Shown: one piece after another, positions 9,665 through 18,211 of the stretch
How positions within the stretch are numbered: the first letter of the stretch is position 1
How the letters are laid out: every line of letters begins with the position of its first letter
NCBI RefSeq assembly: GCF_041538045.1
Contig: NZ_JBGOSE010000001.1
Span: forward strand, 620,001 to 684,000
DNA: 64,000 bases
Direction of reading: 5' to 3'
Origin: Aliiglaciecola sp041538045
GTDB lineage: Bacteria > Pseudomonadota > Gammaproteobacteria > Enterobacterales > Alteromonadaceae
Made by a program: the position numbers and the translations under genes
Notes under the pieces: model-generated
What the model was told of the DNA's origin: nothing
Databases searched by the model: none
The model's input: the letters and a program-made list of their open reading frames with translations, nothing else

Positions 9665-9781
9665 TAATATTTGCTGATCAAAGCTCGTCAATGATTGACC
9701 TTAATGCAACAAGTGAAACGCTTCTCCCCAATTTTCCAGTCTAGCTGGATGCTTTCGCCCCGTTTTATACGGGGCTTTTTT
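9665..9781 (+). ncRNA. candidate small RNA ending at an orphan terminator
   Basis: A strong terminator on the plus strand at 9757-9781 has no open reading frame upstream: the gene to the left is on the minus strand. The preceding hundred bases contain a short dyad (CCAGTCTAGCTGG) and a C-rich single-stranded stretch (CTTCTCCCC) of the kind used for pairing with mRNA. The 5' end is a guess, placed after a GATAAT hexamer at 9663-9668 that lacks a well-spaced -35 element. No known sRNA family is recognised. Confidence 0.35.
9757..9781 (+). terminator. orphan intrinsic terminator
   Basis: The stem GCCCCG/CGGGGC with a seven-base loop is followed by six T residues on the plus strand. Polarity excludes the minus-strand SGNH gene as the source. 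It lies 430 bases before the TonB receptor start. Confidence 0.8.
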
Positions 9782-9893
9782 ATATCTAAACTACCCATAA
9801 TTACTCCTTGCACAGCTCGATAGCACTTTTTGGTGACAACTGCATCAATATAAAAACTCTAAATAATATAAAGGTTTAACGAATATTTTAGGT

Positions 9894-9981
9894 GGTATCG
9901 AATGAAAGCATAGTAGCAAACGAATCTTTTCTATCTCGTTTAGTAGCAATTAAATCTTTACGATGATATCGAATTTAAGCA
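9894..9981 (+). repeat. short direct repeats upstream of TonB receptor
   Basis: TAGTAGCAA occurs at 9911 and 9941, exactly 30 bases apart, with a further shared AATCTTT in each unit. TATCGAAT occurs at about 9896 and 9967, flanking the pair. Spacing close to three helical turns suggests binding sites for a regulator of the receptor gene at 10210. The rest of the 690-base gap between 9516 and 10210 holds the candidate RNA above and AT-rich sequence without a clear gene. Confidence 0.35.
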
Positions 9982-10209
9982 GTAAACCACTATTTTTTAA
10001 AGGAATTTTAGCCAATTTGGTTGAAATTATTTCCATTCCAAACTATAACTAATATTGTGGTTGCGCTAAAAAAAAGTTATAGGTCATAAGTAGCGCATCC
10101 AACATGTCGATTTTAGTATCAGTTCGCAAATAAGAGCTTAGCTAAATCGCGTGATTAGATTGGAAAATAAACTGAAAAATCCAAATATTTTAAATTATGG
10201 GAACAACAC

Positions 10210-12777
10210 ATGAAGAAAAACTTTTCTAAACTTTCGATGGGAATAAAGATGGGATTGTCGGCAACGGCTGCACTATCTTTGACAATGACCTCATCACTAA
10301 TGGCTCAAGAGTCTGCTGATGCAAACGCTGACGTTGAAAAAATTGCGGTAGTTGGTAGTCGCGGAGCGCCACGTTCAGTAGGTGATTCTCCTGTACCCAT
10401 CGATATAATTGGTGGAGACGAGCTGTCGAAAAACGCATCTACTGACATGCTAGATATGTTGGTTGCAGCGGTTCCGTCATTTAACGTCCGTGCACAACCC
10501 ATTAGTGACGCGGCTTCCTTAATTCGTCCGGTAAATTTGCGTGGTTTATCCTCTGATAGTACGTTGATTTTGTTAAATGGTAAGCGCCGTCACCGTGCAT
10601 CAGTAATTGCTTTCCAAGGGGGTGGTGTAAACGATGGGGCACAAGGCCCAGACATTTCTGTTATTCCTAGTGTCGCTCTTAAGCAAGTTGAAGTGTTACG
10701 GGATGGTGCGGCTGCGCAATATGGTTCAGATGCCATTGCTGGGGTAATGAACTTTGTGCTTAAAGATGATTCTGAAGGGGGATCTTTCTCGATTCGCCAA
10801 GGTAGTTATTATGAAGGTGATGGTGATTCAACAGTATTCGACGGTAACATTGGTTTGCCTTTCACTACCGAAGGTTTTGCCAACTTTAGTTTTCAGTATA
10901 AAACTGCAGATGCCACTAGCCGCAGTGTGCAACGTCCAGATGCTCAGGCTATATTTGAAGCTGGCAATACAGAAATACAAAACCCTGCACAAATATGGGG
11001 TAACCCAGAAATTGATGACGATATAACCATTTTCGGTAATATTGGTCTTGATTTAGGTGATGATAAAGAATTTTATTTATTCGGTAACTACTCAGAGCGT
11101 GACGTGACAGGTGGTTTTTATTACCGTAATCCCCATAACCGCGGTAACGTTTATTCAAATGACGGCGGTGAAACATTGTTGGTTGGTGCTGTAAACGGCG
11201 ATCAAAGCAGTTGTGCTGTAGTGCCTGCAAATGTTCCCAACGTGCTAGACACGCAAGAATATATGGATATGGTTGCAGATCCAAATTGTTTCTCAATGAA
11301 CATGGTTCCTGGTTTTGCAGGCGGTTATACACCTCAGTTCGGTGGTAATATTACCGATACATCTTTAACAATGGGAACCAAAGGCGAGATTAAATCAGGC
11401 TTTTTGGCGGATTGGTATTTTGATTTAAGTGGTTCAGTCGGCCGCAGTGAATCTAAATTTAACCTGAAAAATACTCTAAACCCTTCTTTAGGTTTAGATA
11501 CACCTACGGAATTTGAAACAGGCTCATATATCCAATTAGAAAAAACCTTTAACTTCGATTTAGTTAAACAATTAGAAATGGGCGGTAAAGATGTTAATTT
11601 CGCATCTGGATTAGAGTGGCGTGAAGAAAGCTTTGAAATTGTTGCAGGTGAACAGGCTTCTTGGGAGGCTGGTGAATACGCAGACCAAGGCTTTAACATC
11701 GGTTCTCACGGCTTCAAAGGTTTTGGTCCAGAGTCGGCAGGTGTAAACACACGTCGCAATGTGGGTGCATATTTAGATGTGGAAAGTTACTTAACCGACG
11801 ATTTCCTACTAGGTGCAGCAATTAGATACGAGGACTTCTCTTCTTTTGGTGACACATTAGACTATAAATTGACGGTTCAGTATGTTGTTAACGATACTGT
11901 GTCTCTACGTGGCTCTCACAGTACTGGTTTTAGAGCGCCAACTGTTGGTCAGGCGAATGTTGTAAATACCCAGACTTCAATTGTTAATGGTGATTTAATC
12001 CAGACCTTTATCGCGCCACCAACGGATCCTTTGTCATCATTCTACGGCGGTAAAGAGTTAAATCCTGAAGAATCAACTAGTTTTGCATTTGGTGCTGTAA
12101 TTGAAACGGGTGATGTTTTCTTCACCATTGATTACTACAATATCGAAGTGACAGATCGTATCGCACAGTCAAGTCAGATTACGGTTCTTGAAGAAGACTA
12201 TGAGGAACTTAGAAGTCTAGGTGTGCAAAATCCTGAGTTGATTTCAGCCGTTACTTACTACGCAAACGATTTCGATACTACAACTCAAGGTATCGATTTA
12301 GTGGCAAATTATTCCCTTAATTTGTTTGACGGTGATACAACTTTAAGTCTTGCTTATAACTGGAATGAAACTTCAGTTGATTCATTTAACCCAGAAACAA
12401 CCGATGAAGGTAAAGTGCGCCGCTTAGAAAGAGGCATGCCAGACCATCGTGGAACATTCACCGTATCCCAGAGCTGGGAAGATGTAAGCATGTTCGTTCG
12501 TGCTAACTACTTTGGTGAATATTACGCGACTCATGCGGATGATACCTCTGATTGGGGTTCTGAGATTGCTGATTCTGCGGTAACTGTAGATATTGAAGTG
12601 AGCTATTACATCAATGACTCATTTACCATTTCTGCTGGAGCAAACAACTTGTTTGATCAAGAAGCTCAAAAACTCAAAGACGGTACTTTGGGTGAGTTAG
12701 GTGCCATATATTATGAAAGTGGTCCTTTCGATTACAACGGTGGTTATTACTATGTTCAGGGTACGTACAGTTTCTAA
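10210..12777 (+). CDS. TonB-dependent outer membrane receptor
   Basis: An 855-residue outer membrane transporter powered by TonB-ExbBD. A signal peptide of about 32 residues ends at LMAQE. The plug domain (about residues 45-180) begins with RSVGDSPVPIDII and carries RGLSSDSTLILLNGKR and VEVLRDGAAAQYGSDAIAG. The remainder is a 22-strand barrel with late-barrel motifs YYNIEVTDRIAQ and SAGANNLFDQEAQ, ending in the aromatic residue of QGTYSF as expected for BAM recognition. No Fur-type site was recognised, and no neighbouring substrate enzymes identify the ligand; a carbohydrate or other organic ligand is only a guess. Confidence 0.92.
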   Translation: MKKNFSKLSMGIKMGLSATAALSLTMTSSLMAQESADANADVEKIAVVGSRGAPRSVGDSPVPIDIIGGDELSKNASTDMLDMLVAAVPSFNVRAQPISDAASLIRPVNLRGLSSDSTLILLNGKRRHRASVIAFQGGGVNDGAQGPDISVIPSVALKQVEVLRDGAAAQYGSDAIAGVMNFVLKDDSEGGSFSIRQGSYYEGDGDSTVFDGNIGLPFTTEGFANFSFQYKTADATSRSVQRPDAQAIFEAGNTEIQNPAQIWGNPEIDDDITIFGNIGLDLGDDKEFYLFGNYSERDVTGGFYYRNPHNRGNVYSNDGGETLLVGAVNGDQSSCAVVPANVPNVLDTQEYMDMVADPNCFSMNMVPGFAGGYTPQFGGNITDTSLTMGTKGEIKSGFLADWYFDLSGSVGRSESKFNLKNTLNPSLGLDTPTEFETGSYIQLEKTFNFDLVKQLEMGGKDVNFASGLEWREESFEIVAGEQASWEAGEYADQGFNIGSHGFKGFGPESAGVNTRRNVGAYLDVESYLTDDFLLGAAIRYEDFSSFGDTLDYKLTVQYVVNDTVSLRGSHSTGFRAPTVGQANVVNTQTSIVNGDLIQTFIAPPTDPLSSFYGGKELNPEESTSFAFGAVIETGDVFFTIDYYNIEVTDRIAQSSQITVLEEDYEELRSLGVQNPELISAVTYYANDFDTTTQGIDLVANYSLNLFDGDTTLSLAYNWNETSVDSFNPETTDEGKVRRLERGMPDHRGTFTVSQSWEDVSMFVRANYFGEYYATHADDTSDWGSEIADSAVTVDIEVSYYINDSFTISAGANNLFDQEAQKLKDGTLGELGAIYYESGPFDYNGGYYYVQGTYSF

Positions 12778-12812
12778 ACGCTATCTGTTTTAGTACTAAA
12801 AACCAATAAATT

Positions 12813-12839
12813 AAAAGACCTCCAATTGGAGGTCTTTTT
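12813..12839 (+). terminator. intrinsic terminator after TonB receptor
   Basis: The stem AAAAGACCTCC/GGAGGTCTTTT with loop AATT is followed by T residues. It separates the receptor from the convergent dgkA gene. Confidence 0.88.
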
Positions 12840-12872
12840 GATTTTATACCGTGAAAAATAAAAATTTTTTGA

Positions 12873-13304
12873 TTAAATATGAAGTGTTACAAACTGCCAT
12901 ATTGCTTCAAGCCAAACTAAAGTTAGCAGGGTTAACGCGATAAATACTGCCGATGAGCCCATGTCTTTAGCGCGACCAATGAGGACATTGTTTTCCAGGG
13001 TTATTGCATCAGCCAAAGCTTCAATGGCGGAATTAACAATCTCCGCAAACAATACAAAAAGTAAACAGCTAATCAGCACCAGCAGGTGTAAGGTCGATGA
13101 TGCAATCACAAATGAAAAAGGTAACAAAACCAATGCCATGATCAATTCTTGGCGAAATGCTGATTCATGTTGCCACGCCGCAGAAAAACCACGAAAAGAG
13201 CATTGTGTGGCTTTGATTATCCGCGTTAACCCTTTGCCATTAGGTTTATTCACTAGCTTTAATTTTTCGTCAATAATAGGTGCTGGAGTCACTTTATTTT
13301 TCAT
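12873..13304 (-). CDS. dgkA: diacylglycerol kinase
   Basis: Small integral membrane enzyme that phosphorylates diacylglycerol to phosphatidate, recycling lipid released during envelope synthesis. The core KGLTRIIKATQCSFRGFSAAW, shortened here to its first part GLTRIIKAT, matches E. coli DgkA, as do FRQE, the catalytic EIVNSAIEA and GRAKDMGSSAV. Three hydrophobic helices are visible. At 143 residues it is about twenty longer than E. coli DgkA, the excess being a charged N-terminal tail (residues 1-22). It may share a transcript with the dUTPase gene that lies 57 bases upstream on the same strand. Confidence 0.93.
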   Translation of the reverse strand: MKNKVTPAPIIDEKLKLVNKPNGKGLTRIIKATQCSFRGFSAAWQHESAFRQELIMALVLLPFSFVIASSTLHLLVLISCLLFVLFAEIVNSAIEALADAITLENNVLIGRAKDMGSSAVFIALTLLTLVWLEAIWQFVTLHI

Positions 13305-13361
13305 AAAATTGGTCTTGTGATTTAACCTTAAACTTGCACTCGGGGTTAACTATCAAACTGC

Positions 13362-14015
13362 TTAGTTTGGATAGCGTTTTTGCAGGCCCTGATAAACACA
13401 ATCGCTGTAATTATGAAGGCTGATATCTAGCTCGTTTAATACTTCAACTAAGTGTTCGTTATCTTCACGGCCTAACCAAACTTTTAAATAGGTGCCATCT
13501 TTATAGCCATTGTCTTGGCGGAAAAAGTTAAGAACGTTTTTACCAACGTACTGACGATAAAGCTCATCTGAGTCCATTTCAGCTTGTTCTACAATTTTAA
13601 TGAATAATGGTACTGAAAAGCGTTTAGCGGCGCATAAGCCAGCCATTAATTCCAAATTATCTAAAATATCTTGGTCATTAAACGCATATTCTTTGCCGTC
13701 GAACGTAACGGACTGGACACCACTAATCAATTCACTTGCAATAGTTTCGGCAGAGGACTCTATGTTGCCATCAAAGTCGATAATGATTGCGGAAAGAGCA
13801 AAATGCCAAATGTCCACTAATTCCATTTGCAACTGGGGTAGGTCTTTTTGTTGCGCTTTCCACCATTTCCACCCATGATGTTCAATCCCCTCGACCGCCT
13901 CTATCATTGCAGCTCTAAGGTATTGATATCCAGCAGTTAACCACTGGGCATTAACCTTTTGATTCATTTTGGCTTGAAGGTTAAGCATAGTATTAAGTTG
14001 AGTTGAGGAGAGCAT
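13362..14015 (-). CDS. dimeric dUTP diphosphatase (all-alpha NTP-pyrophosphatase)
   Basis: Hydrolyses dUTP to dUMP, keeping uracil out of DNA and feeding thymidylate synthesis. The 217 residues are of the dimeric, all-alpha dUTPase_2 type rather than the trimeric Dut fold. The metal-binding motifs are EAVEGIEHHGWKWWK (about residues 39-53) and ELVDIWHFALS (about 66-76), and later GLCAAKR and NGYKDGTY. An AAGGA sequence precedes the ATG. It is followed by dgkA on the same strand. A housekeeping trimeric dut probably exists elsewhere, but that cannot be seen here. Confidence 0.85.
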   Translation of the reverse strand: MLSSTQLNTMLNLQAKMNQKVNAQWLTAGYQYLRAAMIEAVEGIEHHGWKWWKAQQKDLPQLQMELVDIWHFALSAIIIDFDGNIESSAETIASELISGVQSVTFDGKEYAFNDQDILDNLELMAGLCAAKRFSVPLFIKIVEQAEMDSDELYRQYVGKNVLNFFRQDNGYKDGTYLKVWLGREDNEHLVEVLNELDISLHNYSDCVYQGLQKRYPN

Positions 14016-14196
14016 AAAAGTCCTTGTGTAGAATTAGCGAGTGCATAGTGTACTTGTTTTGTGATAATCGGCATAGCCTGAAACAGACTAATCATAATTA
14101 TAATATTAACCGTTAAATAGTTGCACATCGTCATGTGACAAACATGCTTTAGAGTGCTTTCTATTAGGTAATAAACTAAAAATTTAGGAGACAGGT

Positions 14197-16584
14197 GTGA
14201 AGAAATACGTAGTTATTTGCTTGATGTTATTTTCATCAGTAGCGTTTTCCCAAAGTAAATCAATCAGTGATTTTACTAGCGGAATGCAGTCAAATGTGGG
14301 GTTTTACACCGTCTATTACCAGCAAGATAGTGGGAAGTTATACTTACAGATTGATAACTTTGGTGAACAAATCATATTCCAAAGTAGCTTACCTCAAGGT
14401 ATTGGTTCAAATGATATTGGCCTCGATAGACTGCAACTTGGTAAAACACGTTTAGTTGTTTTCGAACGTTTTGGCGATAAAGTCCTCCTAAAGCAGCTTA
14501 ATACACAGTTCCGTTCGACTACGGATAATGCTGCCGAAGCGGCCAGTATTGATGAAGCTTTTGCTGATTCTGTTATCGCCGGCTTTAAGATTTTAGCCCA
14601 ACAAGATGGCGCTGTTTTAGTCGACTATACGGAGTTTTTGTTATCTGATATCCACGGAATTTCAGCGCGCTTAACTCGTGCCAAACAGGGCAGCTTTAAA
14701 GTGGATACGAAACGCAGTGCAGTCTATATGCCACGCACTAAATCCTTTGTCGACAATACTGAGATGGAATCACTAGTTACCTTTGGTGGTACTAATCCAG
14801 GCAAGTACCTACAACAAGTCACTCCTTCTCCTGATAGCGTAACCGTACATTTGCATCATTCATTAATCAGATTGCCTGACGATAAGTTTGAGCCTAGAGC
14901 GTTTAGTCCTAATTCTGGCTTTAATAAAATGACATTTCAGGATTATTCGGTGCCCATTGAAGATTCAATGGAGCAAAGTTTAATTCGACGTCATCGATTA
15001 TTTAAAAAAGATCCCAACGCTGCGGTCAGTGAAGCCGTTGAGCCTATCATATACTACTTAGATCCAGGTGTTCCTGAGCCGGTGAGAGGTGCTTTGTATG
15101 AAGGTGCAATGTGGTGGGATCAAGCGTTCACTAAAATTGGCTACAAAAATGCGTTTCAAGTGAAAATGTTGCCTGAAGATGCGGATCCCATGGACGTTAG
15201 ATACAACGTTATCAATTGGGTTCACCGCGCAACTCGTGGCTGGTCTTACGGCATGTCAGTGCGCGACCCGCGTACAGGTGAAATCATTAAAGGCCAGGTT
15301 ACCTTGGGTTCACTGCGTGTACGTCAGGATTACCTCATTGCTTTGGGTTTAACTAGTCCATTTAAACAAAATGATAGTAGTATCGAAGAGCAAAAGGAAA
15401 TGGCCTTAGCTCGTATCAGACAGCTTTCCGCACATGAAGTGGGTCATACCCTAGGTCTGGCGCATAACTTTGCCGCTAGTGCTTATGGTCGTGAGTCGGT
15501 AATGGATTACCCCCATCCTACGGTCAGAATAAAAAATGGCAAAGTGGATATCTCTGATGCTTACGCAGTGGGAATGGGAAAATGGGATGACCACACCATT
15601 GCTTATGGTTATCAAGATTTACCTGATGGTGTAAATGAAGAGGACTATCTAAAAGATACGATTCAAAAAGCACTTAATTCTGGTTTACTTTATATAAGCG
15701 ATCGTGATGCTAGACCTAGCCATGCTATCAGTCCTATTGGTCATTTGTGGGACAACGGTAAAGATCCGGTTGAAGAGTTACACAACCTAATAGAAGTGCG
15801 CGATGTTGCTTTGTCACAATTTGGTATTAATTCCATTCCTGAAGGGAAAACTCTAGCGTCATTGCAAGAAACCTTAGTACCGATTTATTACCTCCACCGT
15901 TATCAGCTAGACGCTGTAGTTAAACTAATTGGTGGTTTAAACTATGCCTATGAAAGCAAAGGTGATTACCCAAAACCTAAGGGCGTATCCTATGTTGAGC
16001 AAAATGCACAAATGGCGGCGCTAGATGCCATGCTTGAAACCCTTTCACCTGAATTTCTGCATATTCCCGCTAACATTACAGCGTTAATCGCGCCTAAGAG
16101 TTTGGGTGAGTCAAATACCCATGAAAGTTTCCATGGTCGTAACGGGTTGAGCTTTGATCCCATTAGTGCTGCGGAATCGGGAGCTGGGTACACTTTGGGT
16201 CTACTACTTAAAGCAGAACGCTTAAATCGCCTTGCAGCGCGTCCGATAAATAGTCGAGATCAATTAACTATCCCTGTTCTGCTAGAGAAATTATTCGATG
16301 CGACAATACAGCAAAAATCGAGTAAATTTGCTGCTAATGTTAAGCTGCGGGTAGATTATGTAGTGCTCAATAGTGTTATCCAAGCAATGCAGGTTAAGGA
16401 AATTGCTCCAGAAGCCCAAGGCGCATTGTTAGATGGCTTGATGGATTTACACACTTGGTTGAAGAAAAATTCACGTTATGGTCAAAACAAAGTTATGGCC
16501 AAACAGTTGGATTGGTTTATGGCAACAGGTGAATGGAAAGGCAACTTTGAAGTGAAACCACTTCCTCCCGGTTCGCCAATCTAA
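14197..16584 (+). CDS. secreted zinc metalloprotease (DUF5117/DUF4953 type)
   Basis: A 795-residue exported protease. The signal peptide is residues 1-18 (SSVAFSQ), preceded by a GTG start with AGGAG six bases upstream. An N-terminal beta-rich domain (about 30-270) matches the DUF5117-like region. The metzincin-type site HEVGHTLGLAH (residues 413-423) supplies three zinc ligands and the catalytic Glu, and SVMDYPHP downstream fits a Met-turn. The C-terminal half (about 560-795) is helical. Such proteins are frequent in Alteromonadales and Bacteroidetes; their substrates are mostly unknown. The gene is monocistronic with its own terminator. Confidence 0.87.
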   Translation: MKKYVVICLMLFSSVAFSQSKSISDFTSGMQSNVGFYTVYYQQDSGKLYLQIDNFGEQIIFQSSLPQGIGSNDIGLDRLQLGKTRLVVFERFGDKVLLKQLNTQFRSTTDNAAEAASIDEAFADSVIAGFKILAQQDGAVLVDYTEFLLSDIHGISARLTRAKQGSFKVDTKRSAVYMPRTKSFVDNTEMESLVTFGGTNPGKYLQQVTPSPDSVTVHLHHSLIRLPDDKFEPRAFSPNSGFNKMTFQDYSVPIEDSMEQSLIRRHRLFKKDPNAAVSEAVEPIIYYLDPGVPEPVRGALYEGAMWWDQAFTKIGYKNAFQVKMLPEDADPMDVRYNVINWVHRATRGWSYGMSVRDPRTGEIIKGQVTLGSLRVRQDYLIALGLTSPFKQNDSSIEEQKEMALARIRQLSAHEVGHTLGLAHNFAASAYGRESVMDYPHPTVRIKNGKVDISDAYAVGMGKWDDHTIAYGYQDLPDGVNEEDYLKDTIQKALNSGLLYISDRDARPSHAISPIGHLWDNGKDPVEELHNLIEVRDVALSQFGINSIPEGKTLASLQETLVPIYYLHRYQLDAVVKLIGGLNYAYESKGDYPKPKGVSYVEQNAQMAALDAMLETLSPEFLHIPANITALIAPKSLGESNTHESFHGRNGLSFDPISAAESGAGYTLGLLLKAERLNRLAARPINSRDQLTIPVLLEKLFDATIQQKSSKFAANVKLRVDYVVLNSVIQAMQVKEIAPEAQGALLDGLMDLHTWLKKNSRYGQNKVMAKQLDWFMATGEWKGNFEVKPLPPGSPI

Positions 16585-16609
16585 ACATCAATATTCATAA
16601 ATAATATGT

Positions 16610-16633
16610 AAGCCGGCTTTTGCCGGCTTTTTT
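16610..16633 (+). terminator. intrinsic terminator after the metalloprotease
   Basis: The stem AAGCCGGC/GCCGGCTT with a TTTT loop is followed by further T residues. Confidence 0.9.
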
Positions 16634-16671
16634 ATGATTTAACAGTAGTTATAGGTTATTCGGGAACAGCA

Positions 16672-17280
16672 ATGAAAAGTAGAAAAATGCATAGAGTCAT
16701 CGGTATATTGTTAATTTTACCTATGTTTGGTTGGGTCGTAACTGGATTCATATTTTTTACTAAGCCTGGCTATGAAGGTGCTTATGATCAACTCGCGATT
16801 AAAACCTATCCTTTAAAGAGCGCATTTGTTATTCCGCCAGAGGCTAACTGGTTGGAAGCAAAAGTTGTTAAAACCATATTGGGCCATCATTTATTGGTGA
16901 AAACAAAAGATGGTTTAGAGCATTTAGATCCTATTTCCTATCAACCTAAGAAGTTAGTCGACGGTGAAGCCTTGCAATTGCTCATCAATGATACATTTTT
17001 ACATGATCCTCAACGTTATGGGGTTGTGGTATCCATTGACGGCAACCAAGCTCTTACAAACACTGGTGTCGAGGTGATCTTGAACTGGTCGCAACTTAGT
17101 TTAAGACAAAGTGGCCAAGATACTGCGCTTATCAATTTATTGTACAAAATACATTATTTGCAGTGGACCCCATTCAAAGAGTTTAATCAAGTTTTCGGTT
17201 TTTTGGGTCTAATGCTATTAATTTTATTAACCCTATTTGGCATTAAAATGGTTATCTCCACTAAACCTAAAAGAGCGTAA
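16672..17280 (+). CDS. PepSY-associated membrane protein
   Basis: A 202-residue protein with one transmembrane helix at residues 8-29 (IGILLILPMFGWVVTGF) and another near the C-terminus (about 173-193). The opening KMHRVIGI resembles PepSY-associated TM proteins, a group linked to iron uptake and membrane redox. The central periplasmic part (about 30-165) has a beta-alpha PepSY-like rhythm but no catalytic motif. It is smaller than the four-helix members of the family. No strict operon partner: the arsenic promoter follows. Function unknown; the call is by general resemblance. Confidence 0.6.
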   Translation: MKSRKMHRVIGILLILPMFGWVVTGFIFFTKPGYEGAYDQLAIKTYPLKSAFVIPPEANWLEAKVVKTILGHHLLVKTKDGLEHLDPISYQPKKLVDGEALQLLINDTFLHDPQRYGVVVSIDGNQALTNTGVEVILNWSQLSLRQSGQDTALINLLYKIHYLQWTPFKEFNQVFGFLGLMLLILLTLFGIKMVISTKPKRA

Positions 17281-17330
17281 GTCCAAGTGACAATCTACAT
17301 ATTCTAATTAACAGCAATTGATATTACCCA

Positions 17331-17358
17331 TTGACATGTGAAATTTCACATATATGAT
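17331..17358 (+). promoter_or_regulatory. sigma-70 promoter of the ars operon
   Basis: TTGACA at 17331-17336 is a perfect -35 element and TATGAT at 17353-17358 matches the -10 consensus in five of six positions, with a 16-base spacer. Transcription would begin near 17365, after the first in-frame ATG of the arsR frame (17354), so that ATG cannot be the start. Confidence 0.8.
17337..17350. promoter_or_regulatory. perfect palindrome between -35 and -10 of ars promoter
   Basis: TGTGAAATTTCACA is a 14-base perfect inverted repeat filling the promoter spacer. A second imperfect 24-base dyad, from CATATAT to ATATATG (17349-17372, nine of twelve half-site positions paired), covers the -10 and start region, the usual place for ArsR/SmtB operators. 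Which of the two ArsR binds cannot be decided by eye. Confidence 0.6.
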
Positions 17359-17389
17359 AAATAATATATATGAATATTCGAATGTGTGT

Positions 17390-17725
17390 ATGAGCCCCTT
17401 AAAAATTTTTAAATGTCTGTCTGACGATACTCGACTGAAATCCGTAATGTTGATCGCGGAATTTGGTGAGTTGTGCGTTTGTGATCTTATGCAGGCGCTA
17501 GGTCTTGAACAACCCAAAATCTCCCGCCACCTTGCCGAGTTACGTAAATGTGGTGTGTTACTTGATGAAAGACGGGGAAAGTGGGTGTATTACCGACTTC
17601 ACCCTGAATTACCTGAATGGGCAAATAAGGTGATCAGCGAATCTAGTGTGCATAACAAGTCGTACTATGAAGAGGCACTAGACAGACTTAAGGTTGCACA
17701 AATAATTCCCTCTAACTGCTGTTAA
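17390..17725 (+). CDS. arsR: ArsR-family arsenite-responsive repressor
   Basis: Winged-helix repressor that leaves DNA when arsenite or antimonite binds. It has the metal-binding ELCVCDL motif (Cys29 and Cys31 from the chosen start) within the recognition helix region GLEQPKISRHLAELR, the classic E. coli-type ArsR site. The C-terminus ends in Cys-Cys. The ATG at 17390 is chosen although the frame opens at 17354, because the earlier ATG lies inside the -10 element; the resulting 111 residues fit the family. No strong ribosome-binding site is visible. First gene of arsR-arsC-arsH-ACR3. Confidence 0.9.
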   Translation: MSPLKIFKCLSDDTRLKSVMLIAEFGELCVCDLMQALGLEQPKISRHLAELRKCGVLLDERRGKWVYYRLHPELPEWANKVISESSVHNKSYYEEALDRLKVAQIIPSNCC

Positions 17726-17738
17726 TTAAGGTTTTAGC

Positions 17739-18209
17739 ATGAAAATTTTATACATTTGTACTCACAACCGGTGCCGTAGCATCCTTTCTGAAGCTATCAC
17801 AAATCAGTTAGCGGGGGAGGTGATTGAAGCAAAGAGTGCGGGTAGTCAGCCCGCTGGAGAAGTTCATCCTTTATCCATCAAATATTTGCAACAAGCGGGT
17901 ATTTCAATTGCGGGTTTGCAGAGTCAATCGTGGAACGACTTTGAACACTTCGATGCAGATTTGGTGGTCACAGTCTGTGACTCAGCCGCAGGAGAGTCTT
18001 GTCCCCTATGGTTTGGAAAGTCTTTAAAAGTTCATTGGGGGTTAAGTGATCCCTCTAAGGTCCAAGGGTCAGAAGCACAGATCGCCGCCTCTTTTGAAGC
18101 TTGCATTGAGGAGATTACCGCCAGGGTCAAACAATTGAGAACCTTAGCCGAAAAAGACCTTGATTCTAGCCAGTTGAAATTGGCTTTAGCTGAATTGGGA
18201 GCGCACTAA
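17739..18209 (+). CDS. arsC: arsenate reductase, thioredoxin-coupled
   Basis: Reduces arsenate to arsenite in the cytoplasm. It belongs to the low-molecular-weight phosphatase fold: the P-loop is CTHNRCR (Cys7 to Arg13). Two more cysteines, Cys80 and Cys88 in VCDSAAGESCP, match the relay cysteines of the S. aureus/B. subtilis type, so thioredoxin rather than glutaredoxin is the likely reductant. At 156 residues it has a short helical C-terminal extension. It starts 13 bases after arsR and ends two bases before arsH. Confidence 0.9.
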   Translation: MKILYICTHNRCRSILSEAITNQLAGEVIEAKSAGSQPAGEVHPLSIKYLQQAGISIAGLQSQSWNDFEHFDADLVVTVCDSAAGESCPLWFGKSLKVHWGLSDPSKVQGSEAQIAASFEACIEEITARVKQLRTLAEKDLDSSQLKLALAELGAH

Positions 18210-18211
18210 TT

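Noticed and set aside
17337..17350. TGTGA...TCACA resembling a CRP site in the ars promoter
   Set aside because: The half-sites are four bases apart, while CRP needs six, and the site lies between -35 and -10, where it would repress rather than activate.
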